From NCBI RefSeq assembly GCF_002900365.1, contig NZ_CP025979.1:2046001-2110000 (forward strand): a stretch of 64,000 nucleotides of DNA, given 5' to 3'. The stretch is from Escherichia marmotae (GTDB lineage: Bacteria; Pseudomonadota; Gammaproteobacteria; Enterobacterales; Enterobacteriaceae). Position 1 is the first letter of the stretch. Every line of letters begins with the position of its first letter. Positions 18,093 to 30,148 of the stretch are shown here, piece by piece. The position numbers were made by a program, and so were the translations under genes. Below the pieces are notes generated by a model, which was not told the origin of the DNA, searched no databases, and saw only the letters and a program-made list of their open reading frames with translations.

Positions 18093-19187
18093 ATGGAAAA
18101 ACTGCGGGTAGGTATCGTTTTTGGTGGAAAATCAGCGGAACATGAAGTGTCTCTGCAATCGGCAAAAAACATTGTCGATGCCATTGATAAAAGTCGTTTC
18201 GACGTTGTGCTGTTGGGCATTGATAAACAAGGGCAATGGCACGTCAGCGATGCCAGTAATTATCTGCTAAACGCAGACGATCCTGCCCATATCGCGTTGC
18301 GCCCTTCGGCTACCAGCCTCGCGCAGGTGCCGGGTAGACATGAGCATCAACTTATTGATGCACAGAACGGCCAACCATTGCCGACGGTAGATGTCATTTT
18401 CCCGATTGTCCACGGTACGCTGGGTGAAGATGGCTCCCTGCAGGGGATGTTGCGGGTCGCTAATTTACCGTTTGTCGGTTCCGATGTGCTGGCCTCTGCC
18501 GCCTGTATGGATAAAGACGTCACCAAACGTCTGCTGCGTGATGCCGGGTTGAACATTGCGCCATTTATTACCCTGACACGCGCCAATCGTCACAAAATCA
18601 GTTTTGCCGAAGTGGAGTCTAAACTGGGTTTACCGCTGTTCGTTAAACCCGCTAACCAGGGCTCTTCTGTTGGCGTCAGCAAAGTGACTAACGAAGAACA
18701 GTACACGATTGCCGTCGATCTGGCGTTCGAGTTCGATCACAAAGTGATCGTTGAACAAGGGATCAAAGGGCGTGAGATCGAATGCGCGGTTCTGGGCAAC
18801 GACAATCCGCAAGCCAGCACCTGTGGCGAGATCGTCCTGACCAGCGATTTCTACGCCTACGACACCAAATACATTGACGAAGATGGTGCGAAAGTGGTGG
18901 TTCCGGCAGCCATTGCGCCAGACATCAACGATAAGATCCGGGCGATTGCCATTCAGGCTTATCAGGCGCTGGGCTGTGCTGGCATGGCGCGTGTAGACGT
19001 CTTCTTAACGCCGGAAAACGAGGTGGTGATCAACGAGATCAACACGCTGCCGGGCTTCACTAATATCAGCATGTATCCGAAGTTGTGGCAAGCCAGCGGT
19101 CTGGGCTACACCGACCTGATCACGCGTTTGATTGAACTGGCACTGGAACGTCACGCTGCGGATAACGCGTTGAAAACCACAATGTAA
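18093..19187 (+). CDS. ddlA: D-alanine--D-alanine ligase A
   Basis: Cytoplasmic ATP-grasp enzyme that joins two D-Ala for the peptidoglycan stem peptide; one of two isozymes (DdlB is in the dcw cluster). The 364 residues show the N-terminal VGIVFGGKSAEHEVSL, the serine loop VKPANQGSSVGVSKV, the ligand region IECAVLGNDNPQAS and the metal-binding EVVINEINTLPGFTNISMYPKLW near the end. Stand-alone gene with its own promoter; followed by hairpins and REP-type sequence. Confidence 0.97.
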   Translation: MEKLRVGIVFGGKSAEHEVSLQSAKNIVDAIDKSRFDVVLLGIDKQGQWHVSDASNYLLNADDPAHIALRPSATSLAQVPGRHEHQLIDAQNGQPLPTVDVIFPIVHGTLGEDGSLQGMLRVANLPFVGSDVLASAACMDKDVTKRLLRDAGLNIAPFITLTRANRHKISFAEVESKLGLPLFVKPANQGSSVGVSKVTNEEQYTIAVDLAFEFDHKVIVEQGIKGREIECAVLGNDNPQASTCGEIVLTSDFYAYDTKYIDEDGAKVVVPAAIAPDINDKIRAIAIQAYQALGCAGMARVDVFLTPENEVVINEINTLPGFTNISMYPKLWQASGLGYTDLITRLIELALERHAADNALKTTM

Positions 19188-19195
19188 TTTTCAAT

Positions 19196-19340
19196 CGCCC
19201 GGTAATATTTTTATTGGGCGTTTAAGACTGGTGACAAGCGTAAGATTGCCTGATGCGCTACGCTTATCAGGCCTACCAGACAATTTCAATATATTGATTT
19301 TGCAAGATTTTGTAGACAGGCTAAAGCGTTAATGCCGCAT
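19196..19340. repeat. Hairpin and REP-type sequence after ddlA
   Basis: CGCCCGGTAAT/ATTGGGCG near 19196-19220 forms a short hairpin just after the ddlA stop. It is followed by GCCTGATGCGCTACGCTTATCAGGC (REP unit, about 19248-19272) and ATGCCGCATCCGGCATT near 19332. Together they form a BIME-like gap between convergent genes. Confidence 0.6.
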
Positions 19341-19390
19341 CCGGCATTAACAACGAGCACTTTGCCATCCCCTGAACGCCCAATCATATG

Positions 19391-19603
19391 TTATTGGGCG
19401 TTTTCAGTTTCGTCATCGCGACGACGAATAATCAGCCCCGCCAGCCAGAAACTAATTACCCACGTCACCAGACCGACTGCATATGTCTGCCAACCTTTTG
19501 CTTCAAATCCCAGCAAACCCACCACACCGTTAAGAATGAAAATGAGACCAATGGCGAACGCATAGTAGTGCCAGTCGCGGCGGATTTTTACAGGCAAATT
19601 CAT
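19391..19603 (-). CDS. yaiZ: Small membrane protein YaiZ
   Basis: 70-residue inner-membrane protein (DUF2754 family) with two predicted hydrophobic helices, about residues 14-35 and 42-60, and a basic/acidic tail RRRDDETENAQ. No known function. The ATG at 19603 matches the family length and follows an AGCTGCC-rich segment; the frame stays open upstream to 19735 but those residues are not membrane-like. Its stop overlaps a GCCCAAT/ATTGGGC hairpin shared with the end of ddlA. Confidence 0.85.
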   Translation of the reverse strand: MNLPVKIRRDWHYYAFAIGLIFILNGVVGLLGFEAKGWQTYAVGLVTWVISFWLAGLIIRRRDDETENAQ

Positions 19604-19861
19604 GGCAGCTCCGATAATGAAAAACAGCATCCTCGCATATTCTGTAACATCCGTCTGTGGCGTAGACAGCATTTCCAGTGTCGTTAAAAAATTTAGCTTA
19701 AAGTTACCATTTTGTGACTCACGACGAATATTCACGCTTCGGGAATATTCCCACCATCAATTTACCATGATTCTGATATTGACAATCTCAATGACCTGTC
19801 AGACTTGCCATAGCCGCTGGTATCACACCAGAAGAGAAGCAAATGACTTCCGGAGGTTTTT

Positions 19862-20170
19862 ATGGCTGATTTCACCCTATCAAAATCGCTGTTTAACGGA
19901 AAATATCGCAACACCTCTTCAACGCCTGGCAACATTGCCTATGCGCTGTTTGTACTGTTTTGCTTTTGGATTGGGGCGCAATTACTGAATCTGTTGGTGC
20001 ATGCGCCTGGCGTCTATGAGCGTTTAATGCAGGTTCAGGATACAGGCCGCCCACGAGTGGAAATCGGCTTAGGTGTCGGCACCATTTTTGGGCTAATCCC
20101 ATTTTTGGTTGGTTGCTTCATTTTTGCCGTGGTTGCTTTATGGCTGCACTGGCGACATCGTCGCCAGTAA
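19862..20170 (+). CDS. yaiY: Inner-membrane protein YaiY
   Basis: 102-residue protein (DUF2755 family) with two predicted membrane helices, about 22-42 and 70-94, and a basic C-terminus (LHWRHRRQ). Function unknown. A good Shine-Dalgarno (GGAGG) lies eight bases before the ATG. Followed by a REP unit at about 20176-20212, then the convergent yaiW. Confidence 0.88.
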   Translation: MADFTLSKSLFNGKYRNTSSTPGNIAYALFVLFCFWIGAQLLNLLVHAPGVYERLMQVQDTGRPRVEIGLGVGTIFGLIPFLVGCFIFAVVALWLHWRHRRQ

Positions 20171-20173
20171 GAT

Positions 20174-20213
20174 TTGCTGTGCCAGATGCGGCGTAAACGC
20201 CTTATCTGGCCTA
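20174..20213. repeat. REP unit between yaiY and yaiW
   Basis: GCCAGATGCGGCGTAAACGC followed by CTTATCTGGC is a classical REP palindrome with the usual bulge, lying between convergent genes. Confidence 0.75.
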
Positions 20214-20227
20214 CGATTCCCCATTGA

Positions 20228-21322
20228 TCACGGTTTCATACAACGCGCCCGTCGCTCATCAACGCGCTTCGCAAACCATGCTGTTGTAAGGTTACGAGTG
20301 ATTTTCGGGCTTTCCAGTTGGATACCGGGCAACATTTCACGTGGTAGCGATTTACCCGTTTTCGCTTCTGCAAGCTGATAAACTTTCTGGTACAGCGCCG
20401 TCTCTTCAAAAGAGAAGCGGTCCCCTTTCTCTAACTGACGGCGAATTTCGCTGTCACTCATACCCAGTTTGCCTGCCAGTTTGCGCGTTGCCAGTTCTGT
20501 TTTACCGGGTTCTTTGCTGTCATAGCGAATCAAATCCCCATCCAGCGCCAGTTTCACGCCGCTGGCTTTGCTGACCGCGTTCTGAAACGCGGCGTTCCGA
20601 CTGGCATACCAGCCGGCATTAAAGTCAGCAAAACGATATATCGGCGCGCTGTAACTGGCGGGATAATTCAGTAAATGGTAAGTACCAAACCATAATCCGC
20701 CGCGACGACTAAAGACTTCCTGACGGACAGTACCGTCCATTTTCCACGGATAGCCTTTGGTATGCTGTTCGGCAAAAGCAATGCTGACTTGCATCGGCCC
20801 ACCCGTGCGCACCGGGTTAAGCGAACCAAACAGCGTCTGGCCCATCGGCACCATGCTGCTCAGATCGTCAAAAATCGCGCTTAACTGCTTTTCTGTACGC
20901 ACGGAATCTAACCGTTCGCTGTAACTTTTGCCGTTTGGTGATTTAATTTTCAGCGCGGTATGAACCAAAAAAGCGGGGATATGCATCCGTTCGGCGCGAC
21001 GGTCAATCTCTTGCCAGGCAATTTTACTTAAGCCCGGAACGGCCGGATCCGCCTGATAATTAGACTCCTGCTGTGCCACCGCCAGCACCGAGCAGACGTT
21101 TTCCAGCGTCGGTGCCAGCCCCTGACTTTCAAAAGTGGTGGCAATATCTTTCGCCCAGGCATCGCGGTCTTTCACGCTGGCGGGCAACTTCTGCCGCACG
21201 ACGCTCGCTACATCTATCGCTTTTTCGCCCTTTTTCAACGGTTGCGGAGCCTGACTACTACACCCCGCTAAAACCAGAACCGCCAACAATGAAAGCGAAG
21301 AAAGACGAGTGAACTGCGACAT
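20228..21322 (-). CDS. yaiW: Lipoprotein YaiW (DUF1615)
   Basis: 364-residue lipoprotein: signal peptide with lipobox LVLAGCSS, acylated at Cys21. It is placed in the outer membrane in K-12 and shown there, with SbmA, to aid entry of proline-rich antimicrobial peptides. The mature protein is a DUF1615 domain with NVCSVLAVAQQESNYQADP, reminiscent of lysozyme-like transglycosylase folds (Glu in QQESNY); catalytic activity is inference. It follows sbmA by 12 bases on the same strand, forming the sbmA-yaiW operon. Confidence 0.92.
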   Translation of the reverse strand: MSQFTRLSSLSLLAVLVLAGCSSQAPQPLKKGEKAIDVASVVRQKLPASVKDRDAWAKDIATTFESQGLAPTLENVCSVLAVAQQESNYQADPAVPGLSKIAWQEIDRRAERMHIPAFLVHTALKIKSPNGKSYSERLDSVRTEKQLSAIFDDLSSMVPMGQTLFGSLNPVRTGGPMQVSIAFAEQHTKGYPWKMDGTVRQEVFSRRGGLWFGTYHLLNYPASYSAPIYRFADFNAGWYASRNAAFQNAVSKASGVKLALDGDLIRYDSKEPGKTELATRKLAGKLGMSDSEIRRQLEKGDRFSFEETALYQKVYQLAEAKTGKSLPREMLPGIQLESPKITRNLTTAWFAKRVDERRARCMKP

Positions 21323-21334
21323 TACCTCTCCTTT

Positions 21335-22555
21335 TTAACTCAACGTATGGGTTACTTCCTGAATTTTGTCACCATCCAGCTCATGTTCAAAGCTGCGCAG
21401 ACGTTTGTAGATAGACATTAACTCTACCAACGTAGTCCATGAGTTAATCAGATACTGGAAAGCACCGCGCACCTGACCGAAAACGTTGGTAATTTGCGTC
21501 ATCAGGCCGAGCGTAATCGTACCGGCAACAATCGACGGAAACAGCAAGAACAAACCGAAAACGTTATCAACCTGCAAATAGAGAATGCGGGCAATATTGA
21601 AATACATATAGTGAAAATAGAGACGAAAATAGTTCTTCCGCACGGCGCTGAACAGCTCGCGTACCGTTGGCGGCGTCGCGCGCGATGCATCGTCTTCACC
21701 ATAAACCAACTCTTTACGATAAGCCGCTTCTACGCGCTGGTTTTTAAATTCCAGTCCCGGCAGTTTGATCCCCACCACCGCCAGCAGCCCGGTGCCCATC
21801 AGCGACCAGACGATGGCAGCAATCACCAGGCCATACGGAATATGTCCAATAATCGGCAATTCCGGCACATGCGCGGAGAGCGTCACCAACACCGGCAAGA
21901 AGGCGATCAACGTCATGATAGCGTTGATAAAACTTACCCCCATATTTTCCAACGTAGAGGCAAAACGCATAGTGTCTTCCTGCACACGCTGGGCGGCACC
22001 TTCGATATGACGGAGTTGTTGCCAGTTTGCCATGTAGTACTCGTTCATCGCTGTACGCCAGCGGAACACATAGTGGCTAACAAAGAAATTGTTCAACACA
22101 CTGATCACTACCGCAATCAGCGCAATCCCCAGAAAGACGCCCACTTCGCGATAAAACTGTTCAATGGTCACTTTATGCGGCGAACTTAGCGCGGTTTGGA
22201 TCAGATCATAGAACGGCGCATACCAGGCGTTGACGGCAACCCCAACTTCCACCAGAAACCAGGTAACGAAGATAATCAGCGCAGTACCGAGTATTGACCA
22301 GTATTGCCAACGATGCGGGCTGTATATAAACCAGAACAGCGCAAAGAGTCCTACACAAACAATGTAGTAAGCATAAAAAACCAGGAAGTCTAATGACCAG
22401 AAACGGGCGGCGCTAATCGGGATCTGCCCGGAAGCCCCGGTGATACGAGCCACCCAATCACCACCACCGGCTTGCCAGAAGATCACGGCAATCAATGCCC
22501 AAACAAAGGCCGAGAGGAAAAACGTACCCGGCTTTGGGAAAAAAGACTTAAACAT
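21335..22555 (-). CDS. sbmA: Peptide antibiotic transporter SbmA
   Basis: Inner-membrane importer of microcins B17 and J25, bleomycin, and proline-rich antimicrobial peptides. It resembles the membrane domain of ABC transporters (SbmA/BacA family) but lacks an ATPase domain and uses the proton gradient. The 406 residues carry about seven or eight hydrophobic segments, with the family core RWRTAMNEYYMANWQQLRHIEGAAQRVQED around 190-220. Complete, so sensitivity to those peptides is expected. Confidence 0.95.
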   Translation of the reverse strand: MFKSFFPKPGTFFLSAFVWALIAVIFWQAGGGDWVARITGASGQIPISAARFWSLDFLVFYAYYIVCVGLFALFWFIYSPHRWQYWSILGTALIIFVTWFLVEVGVAVNAWYAPFYDLIQTALSSPHKVTIEQFYREVGVFLGIALIAVVISVLNNFFVSHYVFRWRTAMNEYYMANWQQLRHIEGAAQRVQEDTMRFASTLENMGVSFINAIMTLIAFLPVLVTLSAHVPELPIIGHIPYGLVIAAIVWSLMGTGLLAVVGIKLPGLEFKNQRVEAAYRKELVYGEDDASRATPPTVRELFSAVRKNYFRLYFHYMYFNIARILYLQVDNVFGLFLLFPSIVAGTITLGLMTQITNVFGQVRGAFQYLINSWTTLVELMSIYKRLRSFEHELDGDKIQEVTHTLS

Positions 22556-22906
22556 ATGCTCTCCTGCTAACTTCTTATCATTTTAACAACTGCTGTGCAT
22601 AAACCGCATGACCACTCCAAAGAGCAAGCCAAATGAAACCGCCCATTGTGACCAATGGCAAGCTACTTAGTTCGTCAACCTGAACGTAAGAATTGTTTCG
22701 ACGGATTTCACAAACAAAGGATTGTTTACATTAGCGGATTAACACGCGCAGGATCACAAATGCAGGCATTGGTGAGCAGGAAAAAGAACGTGTTTACGCG
22801 CCGTTACGTTTTTAACACTATTATTGCACTAATTCGCCCTTTGCAATCCATCTATGAGTAGTATAAATACGCTTAGTTACCTTCATTTAATTTATGGACA
22901 CCACCG
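22556..22906. other. 351-base divergent region between sbmA and ampH
   Basis: Holds the promoters of both operons. I see no RNA gene or repeat. An open frame at 22655-22861 has no ribosome site and no recognisable product. Confidence 0.5.
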
Positions 22907-24064
22907 TTGAAACGTAGTCTGCTTTTTTCTGCCGTGCTGTGTGCGGCGTCATTGACCTCCGTCCATGCGGCGCAGTCGATCACCGAACCGGAGTTCGCCT
23001 CTGATATTGTCGATCGCTATGCCGATCATATTTTTTACGGCAGCGGTGCCACGGGGATGGCCCTGGTTGTTATCGATGGTAATCAGCGCGTCTTCCGCAG
23101 TTATGGGGAAACGCGTCCCGGTAATAACGTTCGCCCACAATTAGATTCTGTCGTGCGAATTGCGTCGCTCACTAAGCTGATGACCAGTGAGATGCTGGTG
23201 AAATTGCTCGATCAAGGGACGGTGAAATTAAACGATCCGCTAAGTAAATATGCGCCGCCAGGCGCACGCGTGCCGACCTACAATGGAACGCCCATTACGC
23301 TGGTGAATCTGGCAACCCATACCAGCGCCCTGCCGCGTGAACAGCCCGGCGGCGCAGCAAATCGTCCGGTGTTTGTCTGGCCGACTCGCGAGCAACGTTG
23401 GAAATACCTTTCTACCGCCAAACTAAAAGCCGCACCGGGTAGTCAGGCTGCATATTCCAACCTCGCATTCGACTTACTGGCAGATGCGCTGGCGAATGCT
23501 TCCGGCAAACCATATACGCAGTTGTTTGAAGAGCAGATTACCCGTCCGCTGGGGATGAAAGACACCACATACACACCATCACCGGACCAGTGCCGTCGTT
23601 TAATGGTTGCCGAGCGCGGGGCCAGTCCTTGTAATAATACCCTGGCAGCAATAGGCAGCGGCGGTGTTTATTCCACGCCTGGCGATATGATGCGCTGGAT
23701 GCAGCAGTATTTGTCGTCTGATTTTTATCAGCGCAGCAACCAGGCGGATCGTATGCAGACGCTGATTTATCAACGCACGCAGTTTACGAAAGTGATCGGC
23801 ATGGATGTACCCGGTAAAGCAGATGCGCTCGGTTTAGGCTGGGTATATATGGCACCGAAAGATGGGCGTCCGGGAATTATTCAGAAAACAGGCGGCGGTG
23901 GCGGATTCATTACCTATATGGCGATGATCCCGCAAAAAAATATTGGTGCTTTTGTGGTCGTCACGCGTTCGCCGTTGACACGCTTTAAAAATATGAGTGA
24001 TGGCATCAATGATTTGGTGACCGAACTTAGCGGGAATAAACCATTGGTCATCCCCGCGTCCTGA
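22907..24064 (+). CDS. ampH: Penicillin-binding protein AmpH
   Basis: Periplasmic low-molecular-mass penicillin-binding protein with DD-carboxypeptidase and DD-endopeptidase activity on peptidoglycan; class-C beta-lactamase fold. The 385 residues start with a signal peptide ending in VHA-A, then the catalytic SxxK as SLTK, the YxN motif as YSN and a KTG-type box as KTGGGG near 330. The start codon is TTG or GTG-like in context: the frame begins TTGAAACGTAG at 22907. It abuts the convergent yaiV with no gap. Confidence 0.94.
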   Translation: MKRSLLFSAVLCAASLTSVHAAQSITEPEFASDIVDRYADHIFYGSGATGMALVVIDGNQRVFRSYGETRPGNNVRPQLDSVVRIASLTKLMTSEMLVKLLDQGTVKLNDPLSKYAPPGARVPTYNGTPITLVNLATHTSALPREQPGGAANRPVFVWPTREQRWKYLSTAKLKAAPGSQAAYSNLAFDLLADALANASGKPYTQLFEEQITRPLGMKDTTYTPSPDQCRRLMVAERGASPCNNTLAAIGSGGVYSTPGDMMRWMQQYLSSDFYQRSNQADRMQTLIYQRTQFTKVIGMDVPGKADALGLGWVYMAPKDGRPGIIQKTGGGGGFITYMAMIPQKNIGAFVVVTRSPLTRFKNMSDGINDLVTELSGNKPLVIPAS

Positions 24065-24751
<687 letters not shown>

Positions 24752-24764
24752 TATTTCTTCAGAA

Positions 24765-26478
<1,714 letters not shown>

Positions 26479-27793
26479 GAGCCTGTTTAAGATTCTGTGT
26501 AAATGCCTTTTCTCAGAAGTGACCGTCCAGGCGGTCACCGAACTCGATAATAAAGCGGCTCATTGCCATTCGCCAGTCCTTCAACGGCATCGTCCATTTC
26601 TGGGACGCAGACTGGATTGCCAGCCACACCACTTTTTTCACCGAGTCGTCTGTCGGGAACACTTTACGCTTTTTGAGCGCATGGCGGATCACGCTGTTTA
26701 GCGACTCGATGGCATTCGTCGTATAGATCACTTTGCGGATGTCCGTTGGATAAGCGAAGAACGTGGCAAGATTCGGCCAGTTAGCCTGCCAGCTTCGGCT
26801 TATCTGAGGATAGCGACAGTCCCAGGCCGCAGCGAACGCTTCCAGTGCCTGCTGGCCTGCCTCTTCCGTGGGAGCCTGATAAATCGCTTTCAGGTCGCGA
26901 GTGACGGCTTTGTAGTCCTTCCATGACACGAAGCGCAGGCTGTTGCGCACCATATGCACGATGCATAACTGGATGCGGGCCTTCGGATATACTGTGTTGA
27001 TGGCATCCGGGAAGCCTTTCAGGCCATCCACACAGGCGATGAGGATATCGTTCAGACCGCGGTTTTTCAGTTCAGTCAGCACATTGAGCCAGAACTTCGC
27101 CCCTTCATTTTCGGCCAGCCACATACCCAGCAGTTCTTTCTGACCTTCGATATTGATGCCCAGTGCCAGGAACACCGATTTGTTGATGACGCGACTGTCC
27201 TGCCGAACTTTCAGGACGATACAGTCAAGATAAACAATGGGGTAAACAGCATCCAGTGGTCGGTTTTGCCATTCTACAACCTGCTCCATCACGGCATCGG
27301 TAACCTTTGATATCAGTGCCGGTGAAACATCTGCGTCATACAGTTCTTTGAACGCAGCAGCTATCTCACGGGTGGTCATCCCTTTGGCATACAACGAGAG
27401 GATCTGGTTATCCATCCCGGTAATACGGGTCTGATTTTTCTTTACCAGTTGTGGTTCGAAGGTACCGTCACGATCGCGCGGAGTACGCAGTTCCAGTGGA
27501 CCGTCGCCTGTGATAACGGTCTTTGTGGAAAAACCGTTGCGGGAGTTAGCTCCTGGTCTGGACTGATTTTTCTCATACCCAGGATGGTGTGTCATCTCTG
27601 CATTGAGAGCGGCTTCAACGCTGAGCTTTTTCAGCAGCCGATCAAACTGACTGAGGTCTTCAGGGGTTTTGAGGTTTTTGGCCAGTTCGTTAGCCAGAGC
27701 CTGTAACTGTTTTTCGTCCATAAATTAACCTTCATTTGATGCTGGATTGAACATATCAAAATCAGGCAATTACACAAATCTATGTACAGGCTC
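26479..27793 (-). mobile_element. IS256-family insertion sequence inside the autotransporter gene
   Basis: 1315-bp element with one transposase gene. The ends form imperfect inverted repeats of about 29 bp: the left reads GAGCCTGTTTAAGATTCTGT and the right, reversed, GAGCCTGTACATAGATTTGT, both continuing GTAA. Flanks TCCAATAA (26471-26478) and TGCAATAA (27794-27801) look like an 8-bp target duplication with one mismatch, the size expected for the IS256 family. It resembles the IS1414/ISEc39 group, from memory. Confidence 0.88.
26513..27721 (-). CDS. IS256-family transposase
   Basis: 402-residue mutator-type transposase. Catalytic residues are visible: Asp in YLDCIVLKV, Asp in ACVDGLKGF and Glu in TTNAIESLNSVIR, each in a typical IS256 context. 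The N-terminal part carries a helix-turn-helix-like TTREIAAAFKELY. No stop or frameshift, so the element may still move. It is on the same strand as the gene it interrupts. Confidence 0.93.
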   Translation of the reverse strand: MDEKQLQALANELAKNLKTPEDLSQFDRLLKKLSVEAALNAEMTHHPGYEKNQSRPGANSRNGFSTKTVITGDGPLELRTPRDRDGTFEPQLVKKNQTRITGMDNQILSLYAKGMTTREIAAAFKELYDADVSPALISKVTDAVMEQVVEWQNRPLDAVYPIVYLDCIVLKVRQDSRVINKSVFLALGINIEGQKELLGMWLAENEGAKFWLNVLTELKNRGLNDILIACVDGLKGFPDAINTVYPKARIQLCIVHMVRNSLRFVSWKDYKAVTRDLKAIYQAPTEEAGQQALEAFAAAWDCRYPQISRSWQANWPNLATFFAYPTDIRKVIYTTNAIESLNSVIRHALKKRKVFPTDDSVKKVVWLAIQSASQKWTMPLKDWRMAMSRFIIEFGDRLDGHF

Positions 27794-28606
27794 TGCAATA
27801 ACGGCTAATGCGATATCATCAGCGTTCCAGCCATTACCATTGTAATCACTGGCATTACCGGTATTACCAAACCAACCAGTAGTTCCTTCATCAGTCCATG
27901 AACCTGAGGTCACGGTAGAATCTTTAACAGTAATAGTGTTATTAAACACTTCACTGCTGTTTACGCCAGTGCTGACCGTGTTGTCGTCAATATCTTCCCA
28001 CTCATAACCCTGAATCAGCGTAATACCTACCACATGAGAGTTATTAGAGATGGACAGATCAACTTCTTGATCCAGAGTAATGGCAGTACCAATGTTATAA
28101 ACGTCTACAACATGAGTATCAGCGGCATTATTGTAGGTGCCGTTATAAGTATAGTGTTCGTAGTTGTCGTCGATTGTTGAATTATCAACAGTCAGCGCCA
28201 GACGATCATGGTAGTAGTCATCCGCACGATCAACACAATCAGTTGTCATGCACTCGGAATAAATCATACCGTGGATAGTGCTGTTTTTGATTGTCAGACT
28301 ATTGGCGTTGGTATTGGTAGAAATACCATCGTCCAGATAGTAGGTAGAGATTACGCCATTAACGGTAGCTTTATTGATGACGGGATAAATATCGCCGTTG
28401 TAATAGCTGTCAGCTGCGTAGTTGTTCCAGCCTGCATAACCATCATAGTAAACGTCATCAGCATAGGTGGCGTCATTGTAGTGATGGAAAGTATTGTAAG
28501 TTTGACCAGAAATATCGTTGGTCGCTGCATTAGCCTGAGAGGTGATAGCCAGAGTGCAAGCCAATGCTAATTGTGATACTACAAGTTTCTTTTTCCAGGA
28601 GTGCAT
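27794..28606 (-). pseudogene. yaiT: N-terminal part of the autotransporter, cut by the IS element
   Basis: Starts MHSWKKKLVVSQLALACTLA with a signal peptide cleaved near SQANA-A, followed by about 245 residues of Tyr-, Asp- and Asn-rich passenger (AIDA-type repeats with NSTIHG, NSTIDD, DSTVTSG). The frame runs into the IS and stops seven codons later at 27770. It carries the promoter-proximal part of the same gene as 24774-26478 and would make only an exported fragment with no anchor. Confidence 0.85.
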
Positions 28607-29133
28607 TTGTCATCCCTCCTCAGGGACGTAATAAGTTGATCCATCAATTATCAATGCATAGAAAACATATTATGTTTCGCGCTAACGATTATGCTGCGTT
28701 ACAGACGAATGGTTCAATTATTCTTTCCCCTAAGTCCGAATGTGGACATATATAAATCACACGTGCACACTTATTACAAAAATAGATAAAAACGCAGCAT
28801 TTCAATATGTTAATGATGGCCTTAATTTTAACTCATACACTTTGCAATATATTACAAAAACAAATCAGACAAATAATGTATCAATAACCAGAATAACTTT
28901 TAATCATTCTGTTTTTGACAGTGCAATCAAATAACCAAAAACAATAACCAATAGCTATAAATAAAAATTAAAAATATTTTCAATGAATATGAAATTATTG
29001 CTATTTCTATTAAAAAGATGTCATGGCCTCTCTTTCATTCCCTTCTTAACAACATCGCGACAACTTTCGTAAAACACTCCTTCCCCGCTTCAGGTATACT
29101 GTGCACCTTAATTCCACAAACATCAGGCAGACC
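28607..29133. other. 527-base AT-rich region between the autotransporter gene and hemB
   Basis: Divergent promoter region. Bases 28750-29010 are very AT-rich and contain no convincing gene. A surface-adhesin promoter with this composition is a likely H-NS target (inference). The hemB start is preceded by a GTATACTGTGC segment near 29092-29102 that could be an extended -10. Confidence 0.5.
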
Positions 29134-30108
29134 ATGACAGACTTAATCCAACGCCCTCGTCGCCTGCGCAAATCTCCTGCGCTGCGCGCCATGTTTGAAG
29201 AGACAACACTTAGCCTTAACGACCTGGTGTTGCCGATCTTTGTTGAAGAAGAAATTGACGACTACAAAGCCGTTGAAGCCATGCCAGGCGTGATGCGCAT
29301 TCCAGAGAAACATCTGGCACGCGAAATAGAACGCATCGCCAACGCCGGCATTCGTTCCGTAATGACTTTCGGCATTTCTCACCATACCGATGAAACGGGC
29401 AGCGATGCCTGGCGGGAAGATGGTCTGGTGGCGCGTATGTCACGCATCTGCAAGCAGACCGTGCCAGAAATGATCGTCATGTCAGACACCTGCTTCTGTG
29501 AATACACTTCTCACGGTCACTGCGGAGTGCTGTGCGATCACGGCGTCGACAACGACGCAACCCTGGAAAATTTAGGCAAACAAGCGATAGTTGCTGCTGC
29601 TGCGGGTGCAGACTTCATCGCCCCTTCCGCTGCAATGGACGGTCAGGTGCAGGCAATTCGCCAGGCGCTGGACGCCGCAGGTTTTAAAGATACTGCGATC
29701 ATGTCGTATTCGACTAAATTCGCCTCCTCCTTTTATGGCCCGTTCCGCGAAGCTGCCGGAAGCGCATTAAAAGGCGACCGCAAAAGTTACCAGATGAACC
29801 CAATGAACCGTCGCGAGGCGATTCGTGAGTCACTGCTGGATGAAGCCCAGGGCGCAGACTGCCTGATGGTTAAACCAGCCGGAGCGTACCTCGACATCGT
29901 GCGTGAACTGCGTGAACGTACTGAATTGCCGATTGGTGCGTATCAGGTCAGCGGTGAGTACGCGATGATTAAGTTCGCCGCGCTGGCAGGTGCAATAGAT
30001 GAAGAGAAAGTGGTGCTCGAAAGCTTAGGTTCAATTAAGCGTGCGGGCGCGGATCTGATTTTCAGCTACTTTGCGCTGGATCTGGCTGAGAAAAAAATTC
30101 TGCGTTAA
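29134..30108 (+). CDS. hemB: Delta-aminolevulinic acid dehydratase HemB
   Basis: Condenses two 5-aminolevulinate molecules to porphobilinogen in heme synthesis. The 324 residues contain the cysteine/histidine zinc region DTCFCEYTSHGHCGVLCDHG, the Schiff-base lysines in SYSTKFASSFYGPFRE and LMVKPAGAYLD, and a conserved C-terminus. The ATG at 29134 gives family length; the earlier GTG-type start at 29101 adds 11 residues. Transcribed convergently with tauD. Confidence 0.97.
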   Translation: MTDLIQRPRRLRKSPALRAMFEETTLSLNDLVLPIFVEEEIDDYKAVEAMPGVMRIPEKHLAREIERIANAGIRSVMTFGISHHTDETGSDAWREDGLVARMSRICKQTVPEMIVMSDTCFCEYTSHGHCGVLCDHGVDNDATLENLGKQAIVAAAAGADFIAPSAAMDGQVQAIRQALDAAGFKDTAIMSYSTKFASSFYGPFREAAGSALKGDRKSYQMNPMNRREAIRESLLDEAQGADCLMVKPAGAYLDIVRELRERTELPIGAYQVSGEYAMIKFAALAGAIDEEKVVLESLGSIKRAGADLIFSYFALDLAEKKILR

Positions 30109-30118
30109 TGACCATGGA

Positions 30119-30141
30119 TGCCGGGTAATCCCTACCCGGCA
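30119..30141. terminator. Bidirectional hairpin between hemB and tauD
   Basis: Perfect 9-bp stem (TGCCGGGTA/TACCCGGCA) with a 5-base loop, placed between two converging stops eight bases from each. No T run, so it may be a weak terminator for both. Confidence 0.55.
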
Positions 30142-30148
30142 CTTCACC

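Noticed and set aside
26479..27793. A clean IS256-type insertion with a true 8-bp target duplication
   Set aside because: Kept only as possible: the flanks differ at one base and the gene frames on the two sides do not join, so a simple insertion does not explain the locus.
28208..28570. Plus-strand ORF of 120 codons rich in Val and Ile opposite the autotransporter N-terminus
   Set aside because: Shadow of the Asp/Asn/Tyr-rich passenger codons on the other strand.
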